From contig NZ_LSBB01000023.1 in assembly GCF_001584335.1 (NCBI RefSeq), forward strand, positions 62,001 through 126,000: a stretch of 64,000 nucleotides of DNA, given 5' to 3'. The position numbers and the translations under genes are program-made. Below the pieces are notes generated by a model. The model was not told the origin of the DNA. It saw only the letters and a list, made by a program, of their open reading frames with translations, and made no database searches. This DNA is from Bacillus atrophaeus (GTDB taxonomy: Bacteria > Bacillota > Bacilli > Bacillales > Bacillaceae). Position 1 is the first letter of the stretch. Each line of letters begins with the position of its first letter. Shown piece after piece: positions 35,138 to 47,364 of this stretch.

Positions 35138-35163
35138 GTTTCATCGGTTGATTGATCGGGAAT
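35138..35163 (+). promoter_or_regulatory. Sigma-B-like promoter of opuE
   Basis: GTTTCA, 14-bp spacer, GGGAAT closely fits the sigma-B consensus (GTTTAA-N13-15-GGGTAT). opuE of B. subtilis is known to have both sigma-A and sigma-B osmotically induced promoters. The 34.9-35.3 kb intergenic region also holds a GCCAGT/ACTGGC hairpin at 35223-35242; a clear sigma-A promoter could not be fixed by eye. Confidence 0.55.
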
Positions 35164-35298
35164 ACTCTGATAGGTTAAGTTACCATAGCATACTGAATCC
35201 GTTCAGGTTTCCTTATGCTAGCGCCAGTAAAACTTAACTGGCACCATCAAAATCGAGAGGTGATGTCAAAATTAACAGGAAAGAAGAGAGGGTAAAAC

Positions 35299-36777
35299 GT
35301 GAATATTGAACTTATCATATCTTTAGCAATTTACTTTGCAGCCATGCTTTTGATTGGATGGTATGCATTTAGAAAAACAACAAATATCAATGACTATATG
35401 CTCGGCGGAAGAGGACTCGGGCCATTTGTCACCGCACTGTCTGCCGGAGCCGCGGATATGAGCGCGTGGATGCTGATGGGGGTTCCCGGCGCCATGTTTG
35501 CAACCGGGCTTTCAACCTTATGGCTTGCACTCGGCTTAACGATTGGAGCTTATTCCAATTACTTGCTGCTTGCACCAAGGCTGCGTGCCTATACGGAAGT
35601 CGCTGATGATGCGATTACGATCCCTGATTTCTTTGATAAACGATTTCAGCATTCTTCATCTGTGTTGAAAATTGTTTCAGCCTTAATTATTATGGTCTTT
35701 TTCACACTGTATACATCTTCCGGGATGGTATCAGGAGGAAGACTGTTTGAATCTGCTTTTGGAGCGGATTATAAGTTAGGATTGTTTCTGACCACCGCTA
35801 TTGTTGTATTATACACTCTGTTTGGCGGTTTCCTCGCTGTCAGTCTGACTGACTTTGTGCAAGGTGCGATTATGTTTACAGCACTAGTGCTTGTGCCGAT
35901 CGTTGCTTTTACCCAGCTGGGGAGCGTTACAACAACTGTTGATCAAATTAACGCTGTGAACCCGATGCTTTTGGATGTTTTTAAAGGCGCGAGCGTCATT
36001 AGCATTATTTCTTATTTAGCGTGGGGCTTGGGATATTTCGGCCAGCCTCATATCATTGTCCGTTTTATGGCGATTAAAAATGTGAAAGATTTAAAGCCTG
36101 CGCGCAGAATCGGGATGAGCTGGATGGTCATTTCAGTTGTCGGCTCTTTACTTACAGGCTTAATCGGTGTCGCATATACGCATAAATTCGGAGTCGCTGT
36201 AAATGATCCGGAAACGATTTTCATTATTTTTTCTAAAATTTTGTTCCATCCATTTATCACGGGCTTTTTGCTATCAGCCATTTTAGCTGCGATTATGAGC
36301 TCTATTTCTTCCCAGCTTTTAGTGACAGCCAGTGCGATTACGGAAGATTTATACCGCTCGTTTTTCAGACGGGAAGCAACTGATAAAGAACTTGTAATGA
36401 CAGGCCGTTTATCAGTATTGGTTGTGGCTGTGATTGCCATCCTGCTTTCCCTGAATCCGAACAGTACGATTCTTGACTTGGTCGGATACGCGTGGGCCGG
36501 ATTTGGTTCAGCAATCGGACCGGCGATTCTTCTCAGTCTCTACTGGAAACGGATGAACGAAAGGGGCGCGCTTGCGGCTATGATCGTAGGGGCAGTCACC
36601 GTTCTCCTCTGGATTACAACGGGGCTTGCAAAATCAACAGGCGTGTTTGAGATCATTCCGGGGTTTTTCCTCAGTTTGATCGCCGGCGTTGTTGTCAGCC
36701 TTTTAACAAAAAAACCGGCGGATGCGTCATACAAGTTATTCAGCGATATGGAAAAGCTATTAAAACGCGGAAAATAA
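35299..36777 (+). CDS. opuE: Osmoregulated proline:sodium symporter OpuE
   Basis: 492-residue sodium:solute symporter (SSS/PutP family) with about 13 membrane segments. Family pieces: YMLGGRGLGPFVTALSAGAADMSAWMLMGVPG in helices 1-2 and GYFGQPHIIVRFMA near 240. Imports proline as an osmoprotectant. GTG start at 35299 behind AGAGAGGG. The long leader with a sigma-B-type promoter agrees with osmotic stress control; gene is monocistronic, with a terminator right after it. Confidence 0.93.
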   Translation: MNIELIISLAIYFAAMLLIGWYAFRKTTNINDYMLGGRGLGPFVTALSAGAADMSAWMLMGVPGAMFATGLSTLWLALGLTIGAYSNYLLLAPRLRAYTEVADDAITIPDFFDKRFQHSSSVLKIVSALIIMVFFTLYTSSGMVSGGRLFESAFGADYKLGLFLTTAIVVLYTLFGGFLAVSLTDFVQGAIMFTALVLVPIVAFTQLGSVTTTVDQINAVNPMLLDVFKGASVISIISYLAWGLGYFGQPHIIVRFMAIKNVKDLKPARRIGMSWMVISVVGSLLTGLIGVAYTHKFGVAVNDPETIFIIFSKILFHPFITGFLLSAILAAIMSSISSQLLVTASAITEDLYRSFFRREATDKELVMTGRLSVLVVAVIAILLSLNPNSTILDLVGYAWAGFGSAIGPAILLSLYWKRMNERGALAAMIVGAVTVLLWITTGLAKSTGVFEIIPGFFLSLIAGVVVSLLTKKPADASYKLFSDMEKLLKRGK

Positions 36778-36785
36778 CGAAGGAA

Positions 36786-36815
36786 GCCATCAGGTGTTGC
36801 ACTTGATGGCTTTTG
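36786..36815 (+). terminator. Terminator of opuE
   Basis: GCCATCAGGTG-TTG-CACTTGATGGC stem (one mismatch) then TTTT. Confidence 0.75.
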
Positions 36816-36899
36816 TACTCTTATGCACTTGTCCTGCTATAAATACTGTGAGAAAATCATATAAATTTAAGTACATCGAGAAGATAGGGGGATTTGCTG

Positions 36900-37592
36900 T
36901 TGGACTGGTATATAGAACCGGATATATTAGTGAAATTAGGCATCGCTACATTAATCGGCATGATCATCGGTCTTGAGCGGGAGTTGAAAAATAAACCCCT
37001 TGGGTTAAAGACCTGTATCGTGATCGCCGTTAGCTCATGTATGCTGACAATCGTCAGTATTAACGCCGCATACCATTTCCCCAAATTTTACCGCGTCATG
37101 ATGGATCCTCTGCGTCTGCCCGCGCAAATCATCTCCGGGGTCGGCTTTATCGGTGCCGGTGTTATTCTAAGGAAAAGCAATGATGTCATTTCCGGTTTGA
37201 CCACATCCGCCATGATTTGGGGAGCGGCCGGACTTGGTCTTGCCACCGGCGCAGGCTTCTATAAAGAAGCATTCGTCAGCCTCCTGTTCATTTTGATCAG
37301 CGTGGAGGTTTTGCCGTGGCTGATCAGAAAAATCGGACCGGACCGTTTGCAGGAAAAAGACATCCGCGTCCGCATGTCGCTTTCTGACAAAGAAAAGATG
37401 ACAGAGATCCTCAAACAGATGAAGGGGAAAAACATTCGTATCCACTCCGTTCGGATTGATGATTTGCATGAAAAGGAGTTTCCGATTATGGAGGTCAAAA
37501 TCCGGGTTCATAAAAACCGATATACGACAGACGTTTATTACGATATTAAAGCGATCGACGGCGTTGTCGGCGTGAAGTGCGATACTTTATAA
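36900..37592 (+). CDS. sapB: MgtC/SapB-family membrane protein SapB
   Basis: 230 residues. Four or five membrane segments in the first 130 residues with the MgtC-family signature LGIATLIGMIIGLERELKNKPLGLKT and the GVGFIGAGVILRK segment; the cytoplasmic ACT-like C-terminus (about 145-230) is charged. Start TTG at 36900, 8 nt behind GGGGG; the TTG two codons earlier is too close. Named for a mutation affecting sporulation phosphatase; role in Mg or phosphate stress is only suggested by family. Confidence 0.88.
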   Translation: MDWYIEPDILVKLGIATLIGMIIGLERELKNKPLGLKTCIVIAVSSCMLTIVSINAAYHFPKFYRVMMDPLRLPAQIISGVGFIGAGVILRKSNDVISGLTTSAMIWGAAGLGLATGAGFYKEAFVSLLFILISVEVLPWLIRKIGPDRLQEKDIRVRMSLSDKEKMTEILKQMKGKNIRIHSVRIDDLHEKEFPIMEVKIRVHKNRYTTDVYYDIKAIDGVVGVKCDTL

Positions 37593-37593
37593 A

Positions 37594-37628
37594 AGTCTTC
37601 AAGGTGCCTGATCTTGAAGGCTTTTTTA
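37594..37628 (+). terminator. Terminator of sapB
   Basis: AGTCTTCAAG ... CTTGAAGGCTTTTTT, 10-bp stem with one G-T pair, immediately after the sapB stop. Confidence 0.8.
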
Positions 37629-37631
37629 TGC

Positions 37632-37665
37632 AAAAAAGAAACGCCGGCTCTTATATCAGCCGGCG
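37632..37665 (-). terminator. Terminator of yerI
   Basis: Perfect CGCCGGCT / AGCCGGCG stem with an 8-nt loop; on the minus strand TTTCTTTTTT follows. Confidence 0.85.
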
Positions 37666-37674
37666 CATTCCTTT

Positions 37675-38676
37675 TTAGTTCAGCTTAGAAAAATCAAATG
37701 GTGTGATCGGTGTTCTGTTTTCTATATCCTGTCTGAATCCGTTAAGCATTTCTTTTTCTTCTTGGCCTATCGTCTCAAGATCAAACGCCTGATGAAATAA
37801 TCCGTAAATAATCATATGACGCAGACGGAGGAAATCAGGAATCTTTGTCAGCCACGCTGCATCAAGTTCATTTTTCTCGCGATACCCACTCAGAAAATGC
37901 CGCATAAATTCTTCTGTAAAAGCAGCTTTATCTTCGTATGGAATGACCGGATACCACAGAATGTTATAGAGGAGAATACTGATATCATTGACAAACCAAT
38001 TGTAGCTGATATCGTCAAAGTCAAAGGTTGTGATTTTTCCGTTGTCCCAGTTGAAATTGCCATGGTGCAAATCAGCATGAACCAATCCATAATGGTCAGG
38101 GCCCTTCGGTAATTGGCGCAGCTTCTCCATTAAAGCGTCCGCCTGCTCGAATATCCTTTTTTGGTCTTGAGGAACATATTTTCTGAGTTTTAATTGCTCT
38201 TCTTCATCCCACTCTTGTCTCTTATATGCAGGATTACTTACTTGATAGCTTTTCGTCAGCCGATGCATTTCGCCTGTATATGTTCCAAGCTGATAAAATA
38301 ATTTTCCATTCCAGTCCGCTTCCTCTACCTTATGGCCCGGCGCCTTTTCATAGACTCTTAGTAAAAATGCTCCGCCTGTTCCATCCGATACTTCTTCAAC
38401 ATCTTTTCCGTCTAATGACGGAATTGGCTTGGCAACGGAAAGCCCTCCTTTTGCAAGGTGATGAAGCCATTCCATTTCCCCAAAGATATATTGAGGAGAT
38501 CTGCGGATCGTATGCGTGATTTTCAAAATAAAAGGTTCTTCATCCTTTATAAACTCGTACACGTAGTTTTCCGCGTCTCCGAGAAATTGGACTTGTGTTC
38601 GTTTAAACCCATATATGTTTGCGGCTTCTGCCAATACCTTATCTTCATTAAAAATCGCTTTTATATCTTTATGCAT
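37675..38676 (-). CDS. yerI: APH-fold kinase YerI
   Basis: 333-residue aminoglycoside phosphotransferase/homoserine kinase II-type protein. N-lobe with VYEFIKDEEPFILKITHT (ATP-binding Lys), catalytic loop YGLVHADLHHGNFNWDNG with H-A-D-L-H-x-x-N intact near residues 196-212, and ITTFDFDDISYNW supplying the metal-binding Asp. Unlike the kinase-like gene at 10.7-11.5 kb, all catalytic positions are kept. Substrate unknown. Monocistronic; about 300 bp upstream to the next gene hold only the yerH terminator. Confidence 0.88.
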   Translation of the reverse strand: MHKDIKAIFNEDKVLAEAANIYGFKRTQVQFLGDAENYVYEFIKDEEPFILKITHTIRRSPQYIFGEMEWLHHLAKGGLSVAKPIPSLDGKDVEEVSDGTGGAFLLRVYEKAPGHKVEEADWNGKLFYQLGTYTGEMHRLTKSYQVSNPAYKRQEWDEEEQLKLRKYVPQDQKRIFEQADALMEKLRQLPKGPDHYGLVHADLHHGNFNWDNGKITTFDFDDISYNWFVNDISILLYNILWYPVIPYEDKAAFTEEFMRHFLSGYREKNELDAAWLTKIPDFLRLRHMIIYGLFHQAFDLETIGQEEKEMLNGFRQDIENRTPITPFDFSKLN

Positions 38677-38911
38677 GCTGATTCTCCCTTTTCATCTATT
38701 TTCAAAGTTCCTTATGCGTGTTTTTTTCGAAAAAGTCAGAGCATCAACATACCACCTTTATTTTTTAATTCTTTAAACCACTTCAGAAAAAGGAGTTTTC
38801 CACATGTACATAAAGATATCGAATAAATGGATTCATTTTCTATTCCTCTTAAATCATAACATAATCACTTAATTCTTATATTGTAAATGTTTGAAAAATG
38901 AGTCATTTTAA

Positions 38912-38955
38912 TAAAAAATAACCCTTAGCCACTGAAAACGTGATGTAAGGGTTAT
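38912..38955 (-). terminator. Terminator of yerH
   Basis: ATAACCCTTA ... TAAGGGTTAT, 10-bp stem with an 18-nt loop, T-rich on the minus-strand side. Confidence 0.8.
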
Positions 38956-38977
38956 TTCGTTTATTCATATGTTTCGG

Positions 38978-40171
38978 TTAATCATAAATATGGACGGTTG
39001 GTTCGCTGTCTCCCGCATTGCGGAGGATAACGGCTTCCTGTCCGTCTGATGAGGTGATGTCAATTTCAACATCGAGCGAGTTCTTTGAGTAGTAGTCCAT
39101 GACCTCTCCCGTTAAGTATTGCGTAAAGGCGACGACTTCGCTCTTTCCGTAAAACTGCATCGGGATTTCAATTTTCATTTTTTTCATGTCATCATTTTCA
39201 TACATTGCCGTTCCGACAACGCCTGTGTAATTCGGGAAGTAGCTGTCAATTGCGTTTTTAAAGCGTGTAAACAGCTCCGCATCGTCCGGATACTTCTGCT
39301 TTGTCGAGTCATCTGCCGGGAAGAATACATATTTCTCTTTGACATCATCCCAGCTGCCGATATCGGTGGAGCCGGCTTTGACTTCGGTTTTGGCGATAAA
39401 GTTCCCCGGAACGATTGATGTTTTTGACGCCTGTTTATAAAGCGCGACCGTAATCGGAATGTTTTTCAGATTATCTTTTTTACGCAAACGGTTGATGACT
39501 TCCTGGGCGATTTTTTCGCCTTCCTTCCGAAGCGTTTTGTCATCAATTGTCACCTCTTGCTGAGGATCACCTGTTTTTTCCCTGTAGTAATAGACTGAGT
39601 TTAATGCGAGCCCGATCATTACGCCGCCAAGCTGAATGGAATTTTTATCTTTTCTGACTAAATAGTCATGTTCAAGCATTGTCGCCAAATAAACAGGACT
39701 GTTTTCATTCTTTTCTTTCGTTGAGCCGGAACTTGGCAGTACCGGATTAAGGCCCAGGTTTTCAAAGTCTTTATCTTCTTTTTCCGCTTTCTTCAGATCA
39801 GAGCCTTCTTTTTTGCGGGCCAGCCAGCTTAATACCGTATCTTCATCTAAGTATTGGCCCTCTTGGAACAAATAATCATCCGTCGAGAATGAATCTTGAG
39901 CGAGGCGCATAAGGCCCGTTTCAAATTCGTCAATATCCAGCCTTGTATTTAACCGCTCTGTTGTCAGGCCGCGTGCTTTTCCCGCTTTGAACGGAAGCAC
40001 CATTTTATAATAGGAATCAGAGATATTGTATTTTGGTATAATCGCTTTTTCTGAGGATTTCTCAGTTTTTTGCGTAATCTCTTCCTCCTTATCCCCCCCA
40101 AAACTCGGCGAGCAGGAAGACAGCATTAACACTGCTGCCGAGGCTGCCGCCACTAGCAAAGACTTTTTCAA
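38978..40171 (-). CDS. yerH: CamS-family lipoprotein YerH
   Basis: 397 residues. Lipoprotein signal peptide with lipobox LSSC (Cys at 20), then a CamS (sex-pheromone-precursor-like) domain. Membrane-anchored outside the cell; function unknown in Bacillus. It follows ligA by 15 nt in the conserved pcrB-pcrA-ligA-yerH run, and is translated from ATG behind GAGGAG. Confidence 0.9.
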   Translation of the reverse strand: MKKSLLVAAASAAVLMLSSCSPSFGGDKEEEITQKTEKSSEKAIIPKYNISDSYYKMVLPFKAGKARGLTTERLNTRLDIDEFETGLMRLAQDSFSTDDYLFQEGQYLDEDTVLSWLARKKEGSDLKKAEKEDKDFENLGLNPVLPSSGSTKEKNENSPVYLATMLEHDYLVRKDKNSIQLGGVMIGLALNSVYYYREKTGDPQQEVTIDDKTLRKEGEKIAQEVINRLRKKDNLKNIPITVALYKQASKTSIVPGNFIAKTEVKAGSTDIGSWDDVKEKYVFFPADDSTKQKYPDDAELFTRFKNAIDSYFPNYTGVVGTAMYENDDMKKMKIEIPMQFYGKSEVVAFTQYLTGEVMDYYSKNSLDVEIDITSSDGQEAVILRNAGDSEPTVHIYD

Positions 40172-40186
40172 TAGAAAACACTCCTC

Positions 40187-42217
<2,031 letters not shown>

Positions 42218-44437
42218 TTACTGCTTTTCAATCGGTGCAAATGCTGCGAGAAGACGCTTGACACCCACCGGGCTCGGGAATGCGATATCAAGCTCCGTGT
42301 TTTCGCCCTCGCCTTTCACGCTGACAACCGTTCCTGTGCCCCATTTTTTGTGTCCGGCTTTGTCGCCTACCGACCAGTTCAGCCCGTCGCCGCCTGTTTT
42401 GCTTGCATAAGAGACCGGACGTGAAACAGGACCGCGTCTTGGCTGCATTTTTCTCGCAGATGCCGCTCTTGTTTCTTTCTTCTCATTTAGGTTCTCCAAT
42501 AACTCATCCGGTATTTCAGAAATAAATCTTGATTCCGGATTCATATTGGTTCTGCCGAATAATGTGCGCATTTTGGCATTGGACAGATAAAGCTCCTGTT
42601 CTGCCCTGGTGATGCCTACGTAAGCCAGCCGGCGTTCTTCTTCCATCTCCGCTTCTTCCATTAAAGATCGGCTGTGCGGGAATACGCCTTCTTCAAGTCC
42701 CATTAAGAAAACAACAGGGAATTCAAGGCCTTTGGCCGCGTGCAGCGTCATTAATGTTACGGCATCATTGGTTCCTGATTCTTCCTCTTGCTGATCAAGC
42801 TGATCGATATCAGCAATCAGCGCTAAATCAGTCAGGAATGCAACGAGGGTTTTGTCTTCGCTCTTTTGTTCGAAGTTTTTCGTTACTGACAAGAACTCAT
42901 CAATGTTTTCTAAACGGCTTTGGGCTTCAATTGATTTTTCAGCCTTCAGCATTTCTCTGTATTCCGTTTTGTCCAGAATTTCTTCAGTCAGCTCTGTAAT
43001 TGACAAATAATCCTGCATGTTTGTGAGATTCTCAATCATTTGTCTGAAGCTGTCAAGCGCATTGGCCGCCTTGGCACTTACACCGATAAAATCGACCTGG
43101 CCGAGGGCCTGAAACAGGGACATGCCGTTCATTGCGGCGTATTCGGCGATCTTATTCATTGATGTTGCACCGACACCGCGTTTCGGCACGTTGACAATTC
43201 GGTTAAAGCTGATGTCATCGTCTGGATTTGACACGAGTCGCAAATAAGCGAGAATGTCTTTAATCTCTTTTCTGTCATAGAATTTTGTGCCGCCGACGAT
43301 GTTGTAGTTCAGCCCTGCTTTTAATAGGGTTTCCTCAATAACCCGCGACTGGGCATTCGTCCGGTACAAAATGGCGATATCGGAAAGGCGGCGCTTGCCG
43401 GAGCTGCTGAGCTGATGAATCTTTCCTGCGACAAACTGCCCTTCGCCAAATTCATTATCGCCGCGGTAATATGAAATCTTGATTCCATCATCGTTTTCTG
43501 TCCACAAATTTTTCGGCTTGCGGTTTGAATTGTTTTTAATCACTTCATTGGCCGCATGTAAAATCCGCTTGGTTGAGCGGTAGTTTTGCTCAAGCAAAAT
43601 GACACTCGCATTCGGATAATCTTTTTCAAAGGAAAGAATATTGGCGATATCCGCTCCGCGCCATCTGTAAATCGACTGGTCAGAATCTCCTACTACGCAA
43701 ATATTCTGGAAGCGTTTTGCCATCTGCTTCACAAGCAGATACTGCGCTCTGTTTGTATCCTGATATTCATCAACATGAATGTATTGAAACTTGCGCTGAT
43801 AAAACTCAAGAACTTCCGGCACACGGTCAAACAGCTTGATCGTTGTCATAATTAAATCATCGAAATCAAGCGATTGGTTTTTCAGAAGTTTTTTCTGATA
43901 ATCCGTATATACATCGCTGACGACCTGATCATAATAGCCGCCTGCTGATTTTGCGTATTCCTCCGGATCAATCAGCTCATTTTTCGCGCTGCTGATGGAG
44001 CCGAGCATACTTCTCGGGTCGAATTTTTTCGGGTCGATATTGCGTTCTTTTAAAATGCCTTTAATCACTGAGAGCTGGTCTGACGTGTCAAGGATGGAGA
44101 AATTCCGATTAATGCCGATTCGGTCGATATCTCTCCGCAAAATCCGCACACACATGCTGTGGAAAGTCGAAATCCAAATATCATCCGCCCCGGGTCCGAG
44201 AATGCTTTCCACACGTTCCTTCATTTCTCTCGCTGCTTTATTCGTAAATGTGATCGCCAAGATGTTCCAAGGGGCCACATGCTTTTCCGCCATGAGGTAA
44301 GCGATTCTGTGCGTCAGCACCCGCGTCTTCCCGCTTCCTGCGCCAGCCATTAACAGAAGCGGCCCGTCCGTTGTTTTGACCGCTTCCTGCTGAACTGGAT
44401 TGAGTCCGCTTAATAATTGATTGCTTATATAATTCAA
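42218..44437 (-). CDS. pcrA: ATP-dependent DNA helicase PcrA
   Basis: 739-residue SF1A (UvrD/Rep) helicase. Q motif LNPVQQEAV, Walker [10 protein letters not shown] (about 31-39), Walker B VDEYQDTN near 222, motif [17 protein letters not shown], motif [15 protein letters not shown] and [13 protein letters not shown]. The C-terminal tail carries the Tudor-like RNA-polymerase-interacting part ([15 protein letters not shown]). Essential; resolves replication-transcription conflicts and rolling-circle plasmid replication. Confidence 0.97.
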   Translation of the reverse strand: MNYISNQLLSGLNPVQQEAVKTTDGPLLLMAGAGSGKTRVLTHRIAYLMAEKHVAPWNILAITFTNKAAREMKERVESILGPGADDIWISTFHSMCVRILRRDIDRIGINRNFSILDTSDQLSVIKGILKERNIDPKKFDPRSMLGSISSAKNELIDPEEYAKSAGGYYDQVVSDVYTDYQKKLLKNQSLDFDDLIMTTIKLFDRVPEVLEFYQRKFQYIHVDEYQDTNRAQYLLVKQMAKRFQNICVVGDSDQSIYRWRGADIANILSFEKDYPNASVILLEQNYRSTKRILHAANEVIKNNSNRKPKNLWTENDDGIKISYYRGDNEFGEGQFVAGKIHQLSSSGKRRLSDIAILYRTNAQSRVIEETLLKAGLNYNIVGGTKFYDRKEIKDILAYLRLVSNPDDDISFNRIVNVPKRGVGATSMNKIAEYAAMNGMSLFQALGQVDFIGVSAKAANALDSFRQMIENLTNMQDYLSITELTEEILDKTEYREMLKAEKSIEAQSRLENIDEFLSVTKNFEQKSEDKTLVAFLTDLALIADIDQLDQQEEESGTNDAVTLMTLHAAKGLEFPVVFLMGLEEGVFPHSRSLMEEAEMEEERRLAYVGITRAEQELYLSNAKMRTLFGRTNMNPESRFISEIPDELLENLNEKKETRAASARKMQPRRGPVSRPVSYASKTGGDGLNWSVGDKAGHKKWGTGTVVSVKGEGENTELDIAFPSPVGVKRLLAAFAPIEKQ

Positions 44438-44496
44438 AATCCGTTCACCGCCTATTCAAACATATGTTCTATCATAAACCAAATCCGTCCGTTTCG

Positions 44497-45186
44497 CTAC
44501 TCGCCTTTTACAGCCGCTACAGTCCCCAGCGCCTGTTTAAAATCATCATATACCGCATTTCCCACGACAATTACATCCGCGTGCTCAGCCATTTGTTTAG
44601 CCGTATCCGCGTCTTTAATGCCGCCGCCGTAGAACAGGGTAGTTCTTTCTAACACAGCCTTCGTTTCCTTCACGACTTCTATGTCTCCAAGCACCCCGCT
44701 GTACTCCAAATAAAAAATAGGGAGGTGAAGCAAATGTTCAGAGACCCTCGCATAGGCAGCCGCATCCTCCGCGTCCAGATCCGTATCCGCATCTGTCAAA
44801 GCAGCCGCTTTACAATCAGGGTTTAAAATACAATATCCTTCTGTCACAATGTCCTCCATCGACATCAAATCGCCGTATTCCTTCATTGCCTGCTTGTGAA
44901 GCCCGACTATCCAGTCCGGATTTCTGCTGTTGAGCACACTCGGAATAAAATACAGGTCAAATCCCGGCACGATGGCATCAGTAGTTGACACTTCAAGGAC
45001 ACACGGCACTAAGAAACGCCTCACCTTTGACATCAGCCGCAGTACGTCGTCTTCCGTCACATTGTCGCTTCCGCCGATGATAATTGCGTCAGTTCCGGAT
45101 TCGCACAGCATATCAAGCTGCTCGTCAGATATCTCTTTATTCGGATCGAGTTTAAAGACATGCTTCCACTCGGTAACATCGTACAT
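44497..45186 (-). CDS. pcrB: Heptaprenylglyceryl phosphate synthase PcrB
   Basis: 229-residue TIM-barrel prenyltransferase of the GGGP-synthase family. Joins heptaprenyl diphosphate to sn-glycerol-1-phosphate, a bacterial counterpart of archaeal ether lipids (established for B. subtilis). Features: TDAIIIGGSDNVTED near 35-49 and the phosphate-binding GGGIKDADTAKQMAEHADVIVVGNA. Start ATG 45186 behind GGAGG; ten more codons upstream are open but lack a ribosome site. Heads pcrB-pcrA-ligA-yerH. Confidence 0.95.
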   Translation of the reverse strand: MYDVTEWKHVFKLDPNKEISDEQLDMLCESGTDAIIIGGSDNVTEDDVLRLMSKVRRFLVPCVLEVSTTDAIVPGFDLYFIPSVLNSRNPDWIVGLHKQAMKEYGDLMSMEDIVTEGYCILNPDCKAAALTDADTDLDAEDAAAYARVSEHLLHLPIFYLEYSGVLGDIEVVKETKAVLERTTLFYGGGIKDADTAKQMAEHADVIVVGNAVYDDFKQALGTVAAVKGE

Positions 45187-45437
45187 GTAATACGTCCTCC
45201 ATTCGTTTCTTACCATTTAAATATTATAACAAATTCACATACTGCGGAAAAACGGAAAAAGCAGTCATTCTCGTTATTCACTGAAAAAGACTGTTTGATT
45301 CGCCTCCTTATATATTTATCCATTAAATCTGCACTCTTTTCCGTTACATTTCCTGTCATATTCCCACCTGTCAAAGTGTTATTGTTTGGAAATCGTCAAA
45401 CAGTGGAAATGGTTACATAAAAAAGGAGTTTGAAAAG

Positions 45438-47012
45438 ATGGAGAAAGTAATTATTGCCCTCATAGCATTATTAATCGGGATTCTTCTTATCCCAATAGCA
45501 CTGTTGATCTGGATTTACATAAAGGATGAAAAACAGCAGGAACATTCCGTCCTCCGCAACTACCCCGTAGCAGGGAAAATCCGCTATATTTTTGAAAAAA
45601 TCGGACCGGAGCTGCGACAGTATTTATTCAGCAATGATAATGAGGAACAGCCCTTTTCAAGGAGAGAATATGAACAAACCGTCATGTCGGGTAAATATAA
45701 AAGCAGAATGATGGGATTCGGGTCTGAAAGAGATTTTGATAAACCGGGCTATTATATCCGCAACTCTCTTTTTCCGAAACAAAGAGAGGAGCTTCGCGTC
45801 AGCCAAACACCCAAAATCCAAACCCAAGTATACAAAATTGACAAGGACAATCTGTTAAGACGCAGCGAACATACCGAGCGAACCGAAGCAGACCCGTATT
45901 TTCTTCACCCTGACGATGTGCAGGTCATCGGCGGGAATACATGTGAGAAGCCATTTTATGTGAAGGGTCTTGTCGGCCAATCCGCTATGAGCTATGGGTC
46001 ACTTGGAGACCGCGCGATCACGGCATTGTCAAAAGGACTGCATCAGGCAGGCGGCACTTGGATGAATACTGGAGAAGGCGGATTGTCTGAGTACCACCTA
46101 AAAGGAGGCGCCGATATTATTTGTCAGATCGGGCCGGGTCTTTTCGGGGTCCGCTCAAAAAACGGAGAATTTTCTTTTGAAGAGTTTAAAAAGAAAAGCC
46201 GGCTTGACCAAATTAAAGCGTTTGAACTGAAGCTCGCTCAAGGAGCCAAAACACGGGGCGGCCATATTGACGGTGTAAAGGTGACGGAAGAAGTTGCTGA
46301 TATTCGTAATGTGGAGCCCGGAAAGTCAATTGACAGCCCAAATCGTTTTCATGAATTTTCGAACGTTCCTGAGATGCTTGATTTTATAGAAAAGCTTCGG
46401 GAAGTGGGCAAAAAACCGGTCGGCATGAAGATTGTCGTAGGGAATCCTGACGAAATCGAAGAGCTTGTCTCTTATATGAAAAAAACCGGAAAGCATCCTG
46501 ATTTTATCACGGTTGACGGGAGTGAAGGCGGCACCGGCGCTTCCTTTCACGAACTTGCTGACACAGTAGGACTTCCAATAATGACAGCGCTCCCGATCGT
46601 TGATACGCTGCTCAGAAAATACGGCATGCGGGATAAGCTGAAAATTTTCGCTTCCGGAAAACTGCTGACACCTGATAAGGTTGCAATCGCTTTGGCACTC
46701 GGGGCTGATTTCGTAAACATTGCGCGCGGCATGATGTTTTCAGTCGGCTGCATCCGCGCATTAGTATGCCATACAAACACATGCCCCGTCGGTGTAGCGA
46801 CAACTGATCCAAAGCTGCAAAAAGCGCTCAGCATAGAGGAAAAACAGCATCGGGTCTGCAATTATGTGATTTCATTACGAGAAGGCCTGTTTAATCTGGC
46901 TGCCGCGGCTGGAATTGATTCTCCAATTCACTTTTCCAAACAGCATATTGCGTACCGAAAAACGGATGGCAGCACGTCCGAAACAGCCAGCCTCAAGCAC
47001 TCCATTTCATAA
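45438..47012 (+). CDS. yerD: FMN-binding glutamate-synthase-like protein YerD
   Basis: 524 residues. One N-terminal membrane segment (about 5-26), then a glutamate synthase-type TIM barrel that binds FMN: GGLSEYHLKGGADIICQIGPGLFGVR, GAKTRGGHIDGVKV and DGSEGGTGASFHE. The Cys-rich VCHTNTCPVGVATTDP near 440-455 matches the site of the 3Fe-4S cluster in GltB. Without the glutaminase domain it probably acts as a membrane-tethered oxidoreductase; substrate unknown. ATG behind AAAAGGAG. Confidence 0.88.
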   Translation: MEKVIIALIALLIGILLIPIALLIWIYIKDEKQQEHSVLRNYPVAGKIRYIFEKIGPELRQYLFSNDNEEQPFSRREYEQTVMSGKYKSRMMGFGSERDFDKPGYYIRNSLFPKQREELRVSQTPKIQTQVYKIDKDNLLRRSEHTERTEADPYFLHPDDVQVIGGNTCEKPFYVKGLVGQSAMSYGSLGDRAITALSKGLHQAGGTWMNTGEGGLSEYHLKGGADIICQIGPGLFGVRSKNGEFSFEEFKKKSRLDQIKAFELKLAQGAKTRGGHIDGVKVTEEVADIRNVEPGKSIDSPNRFHEFSNVPEMLDFIEKLREVGKKPVGMKIVVGNPDEIEELVSYMKKTGKHPDFITVDGSEGGTGASFHELADTVGLPIMTALPIVDTLLRKYGMRDKLKIFASGKLLTPDKVAIALALGADFVNIARGMMFSVGCIRALVCHTNTCPVGVATTDPKLQKALSIEEKQHRVCNYVISLREGLFNLAAAAGIDSPIHFSKQHIAYRKTDGSTSETASLKHSIS

Positions 47013-47044
47013 AAAAACCGCCTTGCTGTGTAAGCAAGGCGGTA
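47010..47044. terminator. Bidirectional terminator between yerD and yerC
   Basis: ACCGCCTTGC / GCAAGGCGGT, perfect 10-bp stem with short loop between converging genes; A run on the left serves the minus strand. Confidence 0.8.
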
Positions 47045-47047
47045 CTC

Positions 47048-47362
47048 TTATGTTGAAGAAGACTCACTTTCCATCTCCTTCGCGCGGTCAAGCGCCATTT
47101 CATAAGCATCATTTCCATAATTCAAGCATCGCTTCACACGGGAAATGGTAGCTGTGGAAGCCCCCGTTTCTGTTTCAATCTTATGGTACGTATTTCCGTC
47201 GCGAAGCATTCTTGCAACTTCAAGACGCTGCGCCAAAGATTGAATTTCATTAATTGTGCAAAGATCATCGAAGAAGCGATAGCATTCTTCAAGGTCTTTG
47301 AGCGATAATATGGAATTAAATAGCTGGTCTAGCTCTTTGCCGCGTAATTTATCGATTTGCAT
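47048..47362 (-). CDS. yerC: TrpR-like regulator YerC
   Basis: 104-residue YerC/YecD family protein with a TrpR-type helix-turn-helix: LAQRLEVARMLRDGNTYHKIETETGASTATISRV near residues 41-74. DNA-binding; target unknown. Start ATG behind AAAGGAGAAGG. It begins next to the yerB stop, so the two are cotranscribed. Confidence 0.92.
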   Translation of the reverse strand: MQIDKLRGKELDQLFNSILSLKDLEECYRFFDDLCTINEIQSLAQRLEVARMLRDGNTYHKIETETGASTATISRVKRCLNYGNDAYEMALDRAKEMESESSST

Positions 47363-47364
47363 CG